A stretch of 64,000 bases of DNA, taken from assembly GCF_014490575.1 (NCBI RefSeq), contig NZ_CP061033.1, positions 1,736,001-1,800,000 on the forward strand, given 5' to 3'. The notes under the pieces are model-generated. The model was given only the letters and a program-made list of their open reading frames with translations, was not told the DNA's origin and searched no databases. Shown here one piece after another: positions 28,132-35,633 of the stretch; the stretch's first letter is position 1; every line of letters begins with the position of its first letter. Position numbers and translations under genes: made by a program. This stretch comes from Corynebacterium zhongnanshanii (GTDB taxonomy: Bacteria; Actinomycetota; Actinomycetes; Mycobacteriales; Mycobacteriaceae).

Positions 28132-28164
28132 GTTAGACTCCACAGACGCGAAAAAGGTTCACAC
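28132..28164 (-). promoter_or_regulatory. Putative ECF-sigma promoter, same motif as at esxU
   Basis: On the minus strand GTGTGAACC (28164-28156), a 15-nt spacer, then GAGTCTAAC (28140-28132). The identical pair with an identical 15-nt spacer lies upstream of esxU at 33829-33861. GAAC and GTC about 18 nt apart resembles ECF-type promoters such as those of SigM. Confidence 0.7.
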
Positions 28165-28185
28165 AAATTTTGTGTGAACCTTTTT
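28151..28185. terminator. Strong bidirectional terminator after glmM, overlapping a promoter
   Basis: AAAAAGGTTCACACAAA (from 28151) pairs with its complement ending in TTTTT at 28185. It gives U tracts on both strands. The minus-strand 3' arm contains GTGTGAACC, the upstream half of the promoter motif for the 28048 gene. Confidence 0.9.
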
Positions 28186-28249
28186 GGGGTAGAGAACCTC
28201 GCAGGGCGGAGGCTGTCAAACAGCGCGCCCGGCGTCGGTATTAATCCAG

Positions 28250-29590
28250 CTAGACGGCCGCAACCACCGCAGCGAGCTGGCCCGCGATCTTCCGGGCAGA
28301 ATCAGAATCCGCAGCCTCCACCATCACGCGGAACAGCTCCTCCGTGCCCGACGGACGCAGCAGCACACGGCCCGTATCGCCCAGCACCTGCTTCGCCTGC
28401 TCAATCGCGGCCTGCACAGAACTGTCCTGCATGATCTTGGACTTGTCGGACACAGGCACGTTGATCAACGTCTGCGGCAGCACGGTCATCACCTGAGCCA
28501 GCTCACTCAATGGCTTTTCCGTGCGCGCCATCCGCGCCATCAACGACAAACCAGTCAGGGTGCCATCGCCGGTCGTTCCATGCTCAGGGATGACAACGTG
28601 GCCGGACTGCTCGCCGCCCAGGGAGTAATCGCCCGCGCGGAGCTCCGCCAGCACGTAGCGATCGCCCACCTTCGTCTGCAGCAGATCAATGCCATGTTCG
28701 CGCATAGCCAACGTCAGACCCAGGTTAGACATGACGGTCGCCACCAGCATGTTCTTCTTCAGCTCGCCGTCTTCCTTCATGGCCAACGCAAGGATCGCCA
28801 TGATCTGGTCGCCATCAACCACGTTGCCTTCGGAATCCACAGCCAAGCAGCGGTCAGCATCGCCGTCGTGCGCCAGGCCCAGATCGGCGTGATGCTCCAC
28901 CACAGCCTGCTGGATGACCTCGATGTGCGTGGAGCCCACACCATCGTTGATATTGAAGGAGTTCGGCTCATTATTGATCGGGATGACTTCCGCGCCAGCC
29001 TGGCGGTAGGCTTCGGGAGCGGCTTGGAACGCCGCGCCATGTGCGCAGTCCACCACCACACGAATGCCGTCCAACGGCGTGGGCACGGCTTCGCGCAGGT
29101 GCGCCAGGTAGCGGTCCAGGGCCTCGGCGGACTCGTCCAAGATACGGCCGATGGCTGCACCCGTGGGGCCCTCTTCCGGCAGGTCCAGCATGGTGGCTTC
29201 GATGGCGTCTTCCATCTCGTCATCCAGCTTGTGACCGCCGGCGGCGAAGAACTTGATGCCATTGTCCGGCATAGGGTTGTGCGATGCGGAGATCATCACG
29301 CCCATGTCCGCGCCGAAATCATCGGTCAAGAAAGCCACCGCGGGCGTGGGGAGAATGCCCACATCCAGTACGTCGATGCCCTGGCTAGCCATTCCAGCTG
29401 CCAACGCGGAACCCAGCATCTCGCCGGAGACGCGCGGGTCGCGGCCGATGATGGCCGTAGGGCGGCGGCCTTGCTCTTCTTTAGAGACCAACACGCGCGC
29501 TGCAGCCGCTCCAAGTTTCATTGCCAGCGGGGCCGTCAACTTGTGGTTGGCGAGGCCTCGCACACCATCTGTTCCAAAGAGTTTTGCCAT
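28250..29590 (-). CDS. glmM: Phosphoglucosamine mutase
   Basis: A 446-residue enzyme converting glucosamine-6-phosphate to glucosamine-1-phosphate. [11 protein letters not shown] opens the protein, the phosphoserine is in [17 protein letters not shown], the metal loop is DGDADRC, the sugar loop is GGEQSGH, and the C-terminal phosphate loop is [14 protein letters not shown]. Full length. A TAGAAT box lies 8 nt before the ATG with no ribosome site, implying a leaderless mRNA. It works downstream of GlmS, whose gene lies 3.3 kb away. Confidence 0.98.
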   Translation of the reverse strand: MAKLFGTDGVRGLANHKLTAPLAMKLGAAAARVLVSKEEQGRRPTAIIGRDPRVSGEMLGSALAAGMASQGIDVLDVGILPTPAVAFLTDDFGADMGVMISASHNPMPDNGIKFFAAGGHKLDDEMEDAIEATMLDLPEEGPTGAAIGRILDESAEALDRYLAHLREAVPTPLDGIRVVVDCAHGAAFQAAPEAYRQAGAEVIPINNEPNSFNINDGVGSTHIEVIQQAVVEHHADLGLAHDGDADRCLAVDSEGNVVDGDQIMAILALAMKEDGELKKNMLVATVMSNLGLTLAMREHGIDLLQTKVGDRYVLAELRAGDYSLGGEQSGHVVIPEHGTTGDGTLTGLSLMARMARTEKPLSELAQVMTVLPQTLINVPVSDKSKIMQDSSVQAAIEQAKQVLGDTGRVLLRPSGTEELFRVMVEAADSDSARKIAGQLAAVVAAV

Positions 29591-29598
29591 AGTGGCTC

Positions 29599-29604
29599 AT
29601 TCTA
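29599..29604 (-). promoter_or_regulatory. -10 box of glmM
   Basis: TAGAAT ends 8 nt before the glmM ATG on the minus strand. Confidence 0.6.
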
Positions 29605-29733
29605 CACAGCTGCTACTGAGGTCGAAGGGCGGCTTGGTGTGGCTGGGGCGTGGCGGTGTGGCTGCGGTGTGGCGGCGTGGCCAAGGCGCAACGGCCAAGG
29701 CGCAGCGGTACCGCACCCGCAGCGCCCGCTCCC

Positions 29734-30003
29734 CTAACGATCCAAAATCGACGAGTCCACCGTCCCGTGCCGCGAGCAGCACGCCGACCATCCGTCGGGC
29801 CGGACTTGCACCACCATCCGCCGCCCGCACAGTTGGCAGTAGCGCGGCACATCCAGTCCAGCGGCCGCGGCAAAGTGGACGTTCACTGCACTGATGTCCG
29901 CGACGTCGCTTAGGTTCTGCCCAGTGTTGGGGTGGAACAGCGGCGCCTGCCCCAGGAGCACGGCCTGTTCCAGCTCTGTGCTGTCGAGGTTGTGTCGTGC
30001 CAC
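29734..30003 (-). CDS. bsaP: BsaP, biotin synthase auxiliary protein
   Basis: An 89-residue protein immediately downstream of bioB. The C-terminal [25 protein letters not shown] has two Cys pairs, the zinc-ribbon-like or cluster-binding pattern of actinobacterial BsaP, which is needed for biotin synthase activity. The N-terminus holds [12 protein letters not shown]. It starts 11 nt after the bioB stop, so the two are cotranscribed and should share BioQ control. No terminator is evident between it and the region before glmM. Confidence 0.9.
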   Translation of the reverse strand: MARHNLDSTELEQAVLLGQAPLFHPNTGQNLSDVADISAVNVHFAAAAGLDVPRYCQLCGRRMVVQVRPDGWSACCSRHGTVDSSILDR

Positions 30004-30014
30004 CGCGCGCCCCT

Positions 30015-30998
30015 TTACAGCGCCTTAATGGGCAGGTCGATGCGGTTGAGCATGTCCACGTCCTTTTCGATGGCCTGCCCCAGGGTGGTGAGGTAGTTGC
30101 CAGCGATGATGGCGTTGATTCCGCCCAGCAGGCCCTTTTCGGTGCCGTCGTCGCCCAGGGATAGCTCGCGTCCTCCTGCGAAGCGCAGCGTGGTGCGTGG
30201 CATCGCGAAGCGGAACATCGCTACGGCGCGAAGGCCCTCTCCCATGGGCACCAGGGGACGGTCGGCGAAGGGGGTTCCCGGGCGTGGGTCCAGGAAGTTC
30301 ATCGGCACTTCGCACGGCTCGATCTCCGCCAGCTGGGATGCGAATTCTGCGCGCTGTTCCAGGCTTTCGCCCATGCCGATGATGCCGCCGGAGCAGATTT
30401 CCATCCCCACGGCGCGAACATTCTCCAGGGTCTCGCGGCGTTCTTCCCAGGTGTGAGTGGTTACCACGTTGGGGAAGAAGCTGCGCGACGTTTCAAGGTT
30501 GTGGTTGTAGCGGCGCACGCCCATGTCTTTGAGTTGTTGGGCTTGGTCCAGGGTGAGCGTTCCCAGGGAGCAGGAGATGTCGATCTCCACTTCTTTGTTG
30601 ATGGCTTCCACTGCGTTGCCCACTTGGTCCAGCAGGGCTTGGTCGGGGCCTTTGACGGCGGCGACGATGCAGAATTCGGTGGCTCCTGATTTGCGGGTGC
30701 GTCGGGCGGCTTCCACGAGGTCGGGGATGTTGAGCCGTGCTGCGCGCACGGGCGATTCAAAGAGGCCGGATTGGGAGCAGAAGTGGCAGTCTTCGGGGCA
30801 TCCGCCGGTTTTGATGGAGATGATTCCTTCTACTTCCACGTCTGGGCCGCACCATTTCAGGCGGGTTTGGTGGGCCACGTCGGCCATTTCTTCCAGGCGG
30901 TCGTCGGGTAGTTCGAGGACGCGGAGCAGTTCGTCACGGGTGAGTCCCACACCTGTGGCAAGGGCTTTGTCGCGTGCGATGTCGAGGATCTCAGTCAT
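30015..30998 (-). CDS. bioB: Biotin synthase
   Basis: A 327-residue radical SAM enzyme inserting sulfur into dethiobiotin. The CxxxCxxC cluster motif is in [21 protein letters not shown] and the GIIGMGES segment follow, with the [2Fe-2S] Cys in ICSGG and SCSLG regions. The ATG at 30998 ([13 protein letters not shown]) is chosen because it gives the usual N-terminus and a TAGCGT box lies 8 nt upstream. Two BioQ-like inverted repeats overlap the promoter region, so transcription is probably repressed by biotin status. Confidence 0.97.
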   Translation of the reverse strand: MTEILDIARDKALATGVGLTRDELLRVLELPDDRLEEMADVAHQTRLKWCGPDVEVEGIISIKTGGCPEDCHFCSQSGLFESPVRAARLNIPDLVEAARRTRKSGATEFCIVAAVKGPDQALLDQVGNAVEAINKEVEIDISCSLGTLTLDQAQQLKDMGVRRYNHNLETSRSFFPNVVTTHTWEERRETLENVRAVGMEICSGGIIGMGESLEQRAEFASQLAEIEPCEVPMNFLDPRPGTPFADRPLVPMGEGLRAVAMFRFAMPRTTLRFAGGRELSLGDDGTEKGLLGGINAIIAGNYLTTLGQAIEKDVDMLNRIDLPIKAL

Positions 30999-31006
30999 AC
31001 CTGTGC

Positions 31007-31012
31007 ACGCTA
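31007..31012 (-). promoter_or_regulatory. -10 box of bioB
   Basis: TAGCGT ends 8 nt before the bioB ATG on the minus strand, with BioQ-like sites directly upstream. Confidence 0.4.
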
Positions 31013-31021
31013 GCTGAATAT

Positions 31022-31036
31022 TTGAACACCATTCAA
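31022..31036. promoter_or_regulatory. BioQ-like operator 1 upstream of bioB
   Basis: TTGAACACCATTCAA is an inverted repeat around a short centre, resembling the corynebacterial BioQ site TGAAC-N3-GTTAC/GTTCA. It overlaps the -35 region of bioB. Confidence 0.65.
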
Positions 31037-31044
31037 GAAATCCG

Positions 31045-31057
31045 TGAACATCGTTCA
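31045..31057. promoter_or_regulatory. BioQ-like operator 2 upstream of bioB
   Basis: TGAACATCGTTCA is a perfect TGAAC-N3-GTTCA palindrome 8 nt from operator 1, supporting BioQ control. Confidence 0.7.
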
Positions 31058-31635
31058 ATCCATTTTCCTGGCCGTTGTGCGTTGTTCGCCGTGTGCGCTG
31101 GTCATTCCCTATATCCGACGCCGAAGCGCACCCCACCACAGCCCACTTTCGGGGCTAGGTGCCATGCGTGTTCTGGGGCCTGCCGCGCGCGCGTGCACGA
31201 CACACATGTCTAAATACATGTACATTCATGGGAGGCTTGGGGAGCGGATGTGACGAACTTTTCCTTCAGCATGATCCTCTTTGTGTGCACAGTCAGGAGC
31301 GTGGCATCGAACAGAATCGAGCTACTCCATCAGAGCTCCCCGGTGTTGCACCCACCATGTGGTGTGCAGCGATGGTGTTCTATACTCCATACCATTGCAT
31401 CAACCACGGTGGGAACTCCCCCTACCCCGCCGGCCGTGAGGATTGCTGGCACGACCATAGGACTTTGTTGCGGTTCTTGCGCATTTCCCCAGGACAAAAT
31501 CTCGGAAGAGCGAAATAATCCTATAGTTGTGCCAGGGCACTTCCTAAAAAGACCGCGACACCCCCGGCAGCAGGCACATTTTTTTGTCGCATAATCCTTC
31601 TCTTTGGAGGCTTGGGGCGCGATGTGACACAGCGA
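31058..31635. other. Gene-free stretch between bioB and rpsI
   Basis: About 580 nt with no convincing gene. Open frames on the plus strand (31159-31518, 31250-31594) have poor codon texture and no ribosome sites. A 42-codon minus-strand frame starting near 31459 is also unconvincing. I see no tRNA or known riboswitch. Confidence 0.6.
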
Positions 31636-31679
31636 AAGGGCCTGGCTCCCGATAGTTTCCTATCGGGCACCAGGCCCTT
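31636..31679 (-). terminator. rplM-rpsI terminator
   Basis: AAGGGCCTGG and an inner CCCGATAG pair with CTATCGGG and CCAGGCCCTT. The 44-nt hairpin lies about 85 nt past the rpsI stop on the minus strand. Confidence 0.85.
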
Positions 31680-31765
31680 GTACTCACTGCTCAGTTGCCG
31701 CGCTAACACAGCGTTGCTCTGACGCGGTCTACGCAGCCACGAGCTGAGCGCACCAGCGATAAGGC

Positions 31766-32284
31766 TTAGCGCTTGGAGTACTGAGGTGCACGGCGTGCCT
31801 TGTGCAGACCGGCCTTCTTACGCTCAACAGCACGAGCGTCACGGGTCAGGAAGCCTGCCTTCTTCAGGGCGCTGCGCTCTTCAGGGTTGTACTTGTTCAA
31901 AGCACGGGCGATAGCCAGGCGAAATGCGCCTGCCTGGCCGGATGGTCCACCACCGGTCAGATTTGCAACGATGTCGAACTGCTCTTCGCGCTCCAACAGC
32001 ACCAGTGGTGCCTTGATCAGCTGCTGGTGCAGCTTGTTGGGGAAGTAGTCCTCCAGGGTGCGGCCGTTGCAGATGAACTGGCCGGAGCCCTGAACCATGC
32101 GGACGCGGACAACTGCTTCCTTACGACGACCAACGGTCTGGATGGTGCCTTCGAACAGCGCTGGTGCTGCCTCAACGGCAGCTTCTTCAGTGTTCTCAGC
32201 TGCAACAGCATCACCGATGGTTGCAACGAACTCTTCGTTCACTGCGTCTGCAGCGGTGTAGTTTTCTTCGTTGTACTCAGTCAT
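31766..32284 (-). CDS. rpsI: Ribosomal protein S9
   Basis: A 172-residue small-subunit protein. The S9 core ([40 protein letters not shown]) ends with the ribosomal P-site tail RAPQYSKR. An acidic Ala/Glu-rich N-terminal extension of about 45 residues precedes the core, as in other actinobacteria but longer than in E. coli. Its ATG overlaps the rplM stop by one base (TAATG). Confidence 0.98.
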   Translation of the reverse strand: MTEYNEENYTAADAVNEEFVATIGDAVAAENTEEAAVEAAPALFEGTIQTVGRRKEAVVRVRMVQGSGQFICNGRTLEDYFPNKLHQQLIKAPLVLLEREEQFDIVANLTGGGPSGQAGAFRLAIARALNKYNPEERSALKKAGFLTRDARAVERKKAGLHKARRAPQYSKR

Positions 32285-32727
32285 TACTGTGCCACCTGCT
32301 TGATCTCGTAGGTCTCTGGCTTCTGAGCCTCAAAGGTGTGCTCTGGGCCAGCGAAAACGCGCAGCTTCTTCAGGGAAGCGCGAGACAGCTTGTTGTGTGG
32401 CATCATGCCACGGATTGCCTCTTCCACAACGCGCTCTGGGTGCAGCTCCAGGGAGCGACCGAGGGTCATGGACTTCAGGCCACCTGGGTAGCCGGAGTGA
32501 CGGTAGCGCATCTCGCGATCACGCTTGTTGGAGGAAATGTGTACCTTGTCAGCGTTGATGATGATGACGTGGTCACCGCAGTCAACGTTTGGTGCAAAGT
32601 ATGGCTTCTTCTTGCCGCGCAGCAGGTCAGCTGCGGTCACAGCAAGACGGCCAAGCACCACATCAGTAGCGTCAATGACATACCACTTACGGGAGATGTC
32701 ACCGCTCTTTGGGTGGAAAGTAGTCAC
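32284..32727 (-). CDS. rplM: Ribosomal protein L13
   Basis: A 147-residue large-subunit protein: [57 protein letters not shown] and [16 protein letters not shown] are all family landmarks. It is the first gene of rplM-rpsI. A consensus-like promoter lies at 32848-32876, leaving a leader of about 115 nt with two hairpins. Confidence 0.98.
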   Translation of the reverse strand: MTTFHPKSGDISRKWYVIDATDVVLGRLAVTAADLLRGKKKPYFAPNVDCGDHVIIINADKVHISSNKRDREMRYRHSGYPGGLKSMTLGRSLELHPERVVEEAIRGMMPHNKLSRASLKKLRVFAGPEHTFEAQKPETYEIKQVAQ

Positions 32728-32770
32728 AGAGGGACTCCTTGGTCTTCTTGGAACTGCCAGCCAGAATTGG

Positions 32771-32817
32771 ATCTACGTGCGTAGATTGCAGACGGCGGCC
32801 GGTGGAGACCCGTCTGC
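32771..32817 (-). promoter_or_regulatory. Two hairpins in the rplM leader
   Basis: ATCTACG-TG-CGTAGAT (32771-32786) is followed by GCAGACGG (32788-32795) pairing with CCGTCTGC (32810-32817). Both lie between the inferred start site and the rplM ATG and could bind L13 or S9 for autoregulation. Confidence 0.45.
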
Positions 32818-32847
32818 TGACCCTTCGTGAGGATCACAACCTCGCTA

Positions 32848-32876
32848 ATATTACGGCATGCTGCGGATCTACCCAA
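32848..32876 (-). promoter_or_regulatory. rplM-rpsI promoter
   Basis: On the minus strand TTGGGT (-35), a 17-nt spacer and TAATAT (-10). The 200 nt further upstream, to 33080, hold nothing else I recognise. Confidence 0.7.
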
Positions 32877-33080
32877 ATTGATGCAGATGTACCCGCATCG
32901 GCGATATCTTCTCTCACGCAGATGTCAAAGGCTCCCCGCACACAGGCCAGCGAGCACCGCGCACAGGTCAGCGACCCCACCCGTGACGCCTTCTCACCTC
33001 TGCGGCGTCGCCGTCACGTCTGTGGAGCCGCTGCCCTTACCACGAAGAACAAATAGCTAGCGTGTGTTCAATAGCCCTCC

Positions 33081-33362
33081 TTAAGCCCAGCTTCGCGCCG
33101 CGCTCTGGTTAATCTCGCTCATCCGGTCGTTGGCTTGACGCACTGCTGTGGACACCTGCGCCAGGATCTGGTTGAGTTCCGCTGCGGCTTTATCCCATTT
33201 TGCTTGGGCTGCGTTGTAGGACTCGGCTGCTTCTCCTTCCCATTCGGCAACGAGTGGCTGCAGCTGGGACTTGAGGTCTCCCAAGATGCGGTCGATGTTT
33301 CCGTTGGTTCGGTTGATGTCATCGGCGGCTTGCGCGATGGTTCCAAAGTTGTAATGGATCAT
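33081..33362 (-). CDS. esxT: EsxT-like WXG100 protein
   Basis: A 93-residue WXG100 protein. IHYNFGTIAQAADDINRT forms helix 1, the turn is AEWEGEAAESYNAAQAKW with W-x-G, and helix 2 follows with ALNQIL-type spacing. It resembles EsxT of M. tuberculosis, including the YNF start and the AQAKW segment, and ends ARSWA. It is thought to be exported as a heterodimer with the EsxU-like partner through the ESX-4 pore encoded nearby. It lies 87 nt after esxU. Confidence 0.93.
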   Translation of the reverse strand: MIHYNFGTIAQAADDINRTNGNIDRILGDLKSQLQPLVAEWEGEAAESYNAAQAKWDKAAAELNQILAQVSTAVRQANDRMSEINQSAARSWA

Positions 33363-33384
33363 GTATCCCCCTAGGTGGTTGAAG

Positions 33385-33400
33385 TGTCACAAGTGTGACA
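33385..33400. repeat. 16-bp palindrome between esxU and esxT
   Basis: TGTCACA-AG-TGTGACA has perfect 7-bp arms in the 87-nt gap. It is not the GlxR consensus (TGTGA-N6-TCACA) but its mirror order; it may be a hairpin tuning esxT expression. Confidence 0.5.
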
Positions 33401-33449
33401 GCGTGGTGTAGCCGTTGAAGGCTGCGGCCACAACGGTGGCTGGCGACGT

Positions 33450-33737
33450 TTAGCCGTTGAAGGCTGCAGCATTGGCCATTTCCGTGTCGTCGAATGCGTG
33501 TGCATTGGCCCGAAGGTTGTCAGAGATGCTCATCAAAGCCTCATTCAGTTCGCGTGCAGACTGGTTCCAGCGCTCCATCAGGCCTTGGAATGCGCCTTGC
33601 GCTTGCCCCTTCCATGCGCCTGACACGCTGTCCACCACGTTTTGCAGACGGCTCAATTCGCCTTGCACTTCCCCATTGATGTTGTCTACGTTGCTTGCCG
33701 CCGAGGTCATGGTGGCGACATCAGTTTTAAAACTCAT
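33450..33737 (-). CDS. esxU: EsxU-like WXG100 protein
   Basis: A 95-residue WXG100 protein: MSFKTDVATMTSAASNVDNINGEVQGELSRLQNVVDSVSGAWKGQAQGAFQ carries helix 1 and the W-K-G turn, and RWNQSARELNEALMSISDNL is helix 2. The Tyr of the usual C-terminal YxxxD/E signal is not obvious. The ATG at 33737 gives the canonical length; an upstream in-frame start would add 24 odd residues. It is first of esxU-esxT and is preceded by the promoter motif at 33829-33861. Confidence 0.93.
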   Translation of the reverse strand: MSFKTDVATMTSAASNVDNINGEVQGELSRLQNVVDSVSGAWKGQAQGAFQGLMERWNQSARELNEALMSISDNLRANAHAFDDTEMANAAAFNG

Positions 33738-33828
33738 CAGGTTCCCCCTGCTCTTGTTGACGTGAGTCTTGTCATCGTGACTGTTGTGTGTAACGAGCAA
33801 ACGCGTCACGCGGCGTTTGTCTCCCTTT

Positions 33829-33861
33829 GTTAGACTCCGGAAATCCGCAAAAGGTTCACAC
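33829..33861 (-). promoter_or_regulatory. Putative ECF-sigma promoter of esxU-esxT
   Basis: GTGTGAACC (33861-33853), 15 nt, GAGTCTAAC (33837-33829) on the minus strand. Both halves and the spacing are identical to those at 28132-28164, while the spacers and flanks differ. Confidence 0.75.
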
Positions 33862-33964
33862 TTTTTTAAATTTTTTTACTGCTACCCCCTCTGCACAGCT
33901 CAACCCCTCCCATTAAACACCCCTGACCTGGATAAACAGAACTAACTCCTTATTCACACGAGCG

Positions 33965-34168
33965 CTACACCAATGCTCGAAACGAGCAGTACATCGCGGA
34001 CGCCACGCTAGCCAGGTCGGCATAAGCATCCAGGATCAGTGAAGCCCGAGCGTGGCTAAGTTGGCATTGCACCATCGCCACGTTCGCGCCTTCTAACACG
34101 AGTAGCTCAGCCGCGACGTGCCGTACCCCATGGACGGTTCCCCTTGGGAAGCTCGGGTCAACGCACAA
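33965..34168 (-). pseudogene. C-terminal remnant of a phage-type tyrosine recombinase
   Basis: About 67 codons resemble the end of an integrase: PSFPRGTVHGVRHVAAELLVLEGANVAMVQCQLSHARASLILDAYADLASVASAM. The H-x-x-R (HGVRH) and the catalytic-Tyr region LDAYADL remain; most of the protein is missing upstream. It marks a decayed mobile element inserted between esxU and the rest of the ESX locus. Confidence 0.82.
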
Positions 34169-34238
34169 CTCGGGACTACCGTACGTTCCTTATATATTTT
34201 TGGAGTCCCGACGTGGATACGCGAGCCGACGATGACCG

Positions 34239-34484
34239 CTACTCTCCCCACAAGGGAAAATTCCAAAACAATGGAAAGACAGGAAATCGATTAGTGAGAC
34301 TACCATCGGGGCCGCTTACTCTGTCCCCAACAGTGAGAATCATATCGAGATTGTATAATTCACCGATCCGCTCCGAGCAAGTACTTTCACAAGTTGTTTG
34401 AAAGTGCAGATTGCGTTTTTCTCTGGTTAAGTTTTGTACGTGACGCGGGCCATACGATGCCTTGCTTGAGTTGGAGGCAGACAT
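34239..34484 (-). CDS. Doubtful small frame in the decayed mobile element
   Basis: An 81-codon frame 43 nt after the helix-turn-helix gene. Its first 18 residues (M-S-A-S-N-S-S-K-A ... R-H-V-Q) and the segment C-S-E-R-I-G-E resemble the translated second copy at 35257-35418, so it may once have been coding. I recognise no domain. Confidence 0.3.
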   Translation of the reverse strand: MSASNSSKASYGPRHVQNLTREKRNLHFQTTCESTCSERIGELYNLDMILTVGDRVSGPDGSLTNRFPVFPLFWNFPLWGE

Positions 34485-34490
34485 GGCTAG
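34328..34490. repeat. Diverged direct repeat, copy 1
   Basis: Similar along its length to 35257-35418 (shared blocks CACCGATCCGCTCCGAGCAA/TCATCGATCCGCTCTGAGCA, TTGTTTGAAAGT, TTTTGTACGTG). It lies downstream of the helix-turn-helix gene on the minus strand. Confidence 0.75.
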
Positions 34491-34527
34491 CCCCGACTGG
34501 GCGCAGCCTTTGGCTTTCTTCTATTTC

Positions 34528-34773
34528 TTAATGCTCACCATGTGCGGTTGGATGGTTTTTAACGGGAGAGCCAGGACGGTTGGCGTGCCAGGTCTTAACG
34601 TCCTCGGCATCCCAAAGGCGAGTTTTTCCGAGAATTGTGGCCACATTAGCAGGCGTTCGGTGATTGGCACTGTAATTGCGCCATGTTGCTGGCGTAATGC
34701 CGACATATTTTGCGCAGTCTTCACCTGTCCAGAGTTCGCGCCCGGTATCGGCATCGGTAATGATAGGGCGCAT
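34528..34773 (-). CDS. Excisionase-like helix-turn-helix protein
   Basis: An 81-residue protein: RPIITDADTGRELWTGEDCAKYVGITPATWRNYSANHRTPANVATILGKTRLWDAEDVKTWHANRPG. The pattern fits small phage-type regulators or excisionases (MerR/AlpA-like winged helix: GITPATWRNY followed by LWDAEDVKTW). Its ATG overlaps the stop of an upstream 42-residue membrane peptide (TAATG), so the two are coupled. A truncated second copy lies at 35449-35500. It is probably cargo of the decayed element with the integrase remnant. Confidence 0.72.
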   Translation of the reverse strand: MRPIITDADTGRELWTGEDCAKYVGITPATWRNYSANHRTPANVATILGKTRLWDAEDVKTWHANRPGSPVKNHPTAHGEH

Positions 34774-34901
34774 TAGCTGGCTGCCTTTTCATTGCGGTCG
34801 ATGGCGTATCCGACGGCAAGGAAGGCGGGAATGAAGAAAGCAGAGGCTCCAGCCAGTGTCATGATTGTGGCTGCACATGCCCCGAGGAGTGTGAAACGCA
34901 T
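34773..34901 (-). CDS. 42-residue membrane peptide coupled to the helix-turn-helix gene
   Basis: MRFTLLGACAATIMTLAGAS opens the peptide, followed by a hydrophobic stretch with AFFIPAFLAVGYAI and a charged end DRNEKAAS. It is one or two membrane helices. AAAGGAT lies 9 nt before the ATG, and the stop codon overlaps the next ATG. Too short for family assignment; it could be a toxin-like or phage membrane peptide. Confidence 0.55.
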   Translation of the reverse strand: MRFTLLGACAATIMTLAGASAFFIPAFLAVGYAIDRNEKAAS

Positions 34902-35256
34902 GATTAACGTATCCTTTCGCGTGTTCCGGCGGGAAGCCCCCTCCCAGCTAGACCTTGCGGGTGGGGACTTCTTTATTTATTCCTGGTATCTAGAAAAATG
35001 ATGACTGCGACTACCAGCGTCAGCATAGCTGACAACATAGACACAATTCACACTGTTCACTTCCCTTTATAGCGCGCTTTACTCCGCGCGAGAACTAGCA
35101 TAACATGACATGGCGTTATACGTCAACTGGTCACGCCAGACGTTCATGCTAAAAACAGCAGCAATATAAGCTATACAAAATGTTCTAATAGCGTCAATAC
35201 TGAAAGCCCTGAAAGAAATAGGTGCGATCACAATCCAAGCCACCTACTCTGCATCT
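34902..35256. other. AT-rich gene-free stretch in the decayed element
   Basis: No convincing coding frame. The sequence is richer in A+T than its flanks and contains promoter-like AT blocks. I see no att-type repeat that I can delimit. Confidence 0.5.
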
Positions 35257-35418
35257 CAACAGTGAGAGTCATACCCTGATTGCAGGATTCATCGATCCGC
35301 TCTGAGCAAGAACATTCAAAAGCTGTTTGAAAGTACTGATCACTTCTCTTCTCTGCCCATATTTTTGTACGTGGTGCGAGCTATGCGGCGCCTTGTTTGA
35401 ATTCAAGACGGCCATGAC
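35257..35418. repeat. Diverged direct repeat, copy 2
   Basis: Counterpart of 34328-34490, about 930 nt away; the gap to the following helix-turn-helix remnant is only about 30 nt, against about 240 nt in copy 1, which implies an internal deletion of about 210 nt. Confidence 0.75.
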
Positions 35419-35448
35419 TAACCTCGTCAGGGCGCGGTATTGGACACG

Positions 35449-35500
35449 CCAGAGTTCGCGGCCGGTGTCTGCGTAGGTAATGATGGGGCGAATTAGTTGG
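35449..35500 (-). pseudogene. Truncated second copy of the excisionase-like gene
   Basis: On the minus strand it reads RPIITYADTGRELW, matching RPIITDADTGRELW at the start of the 34528-34773 protein, then diverges. The DNA match covers 52 nt (34729-34780). The start codon is not preserved. Confidence 0.8.
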
Positions 35501-35633
35501 ACTTAGAGCTACCTGTTTGTTCTCACGCTCGGTCCATGGGTTCGGCACAACCCCCCCCCAAAAAACACCATCTCTTCCTCATGCATGCTGACCAACACAG
35601 GCAGTACAACGCCCACCACCAACGCCAGCGCGA

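Noticed and set aside
31159..31594. Two overlapping small frames after bioB
   Set aside because: No ribosome sites, poor codon texture and no recognisable domain.
33385..33400. GlxR (cAMP regulator) site between esxU and esxT
   Set aside because: The half-sites are in mirror order (TGTCACA...TGTGACA) and do not fit TGTGA-N6-TCACA.
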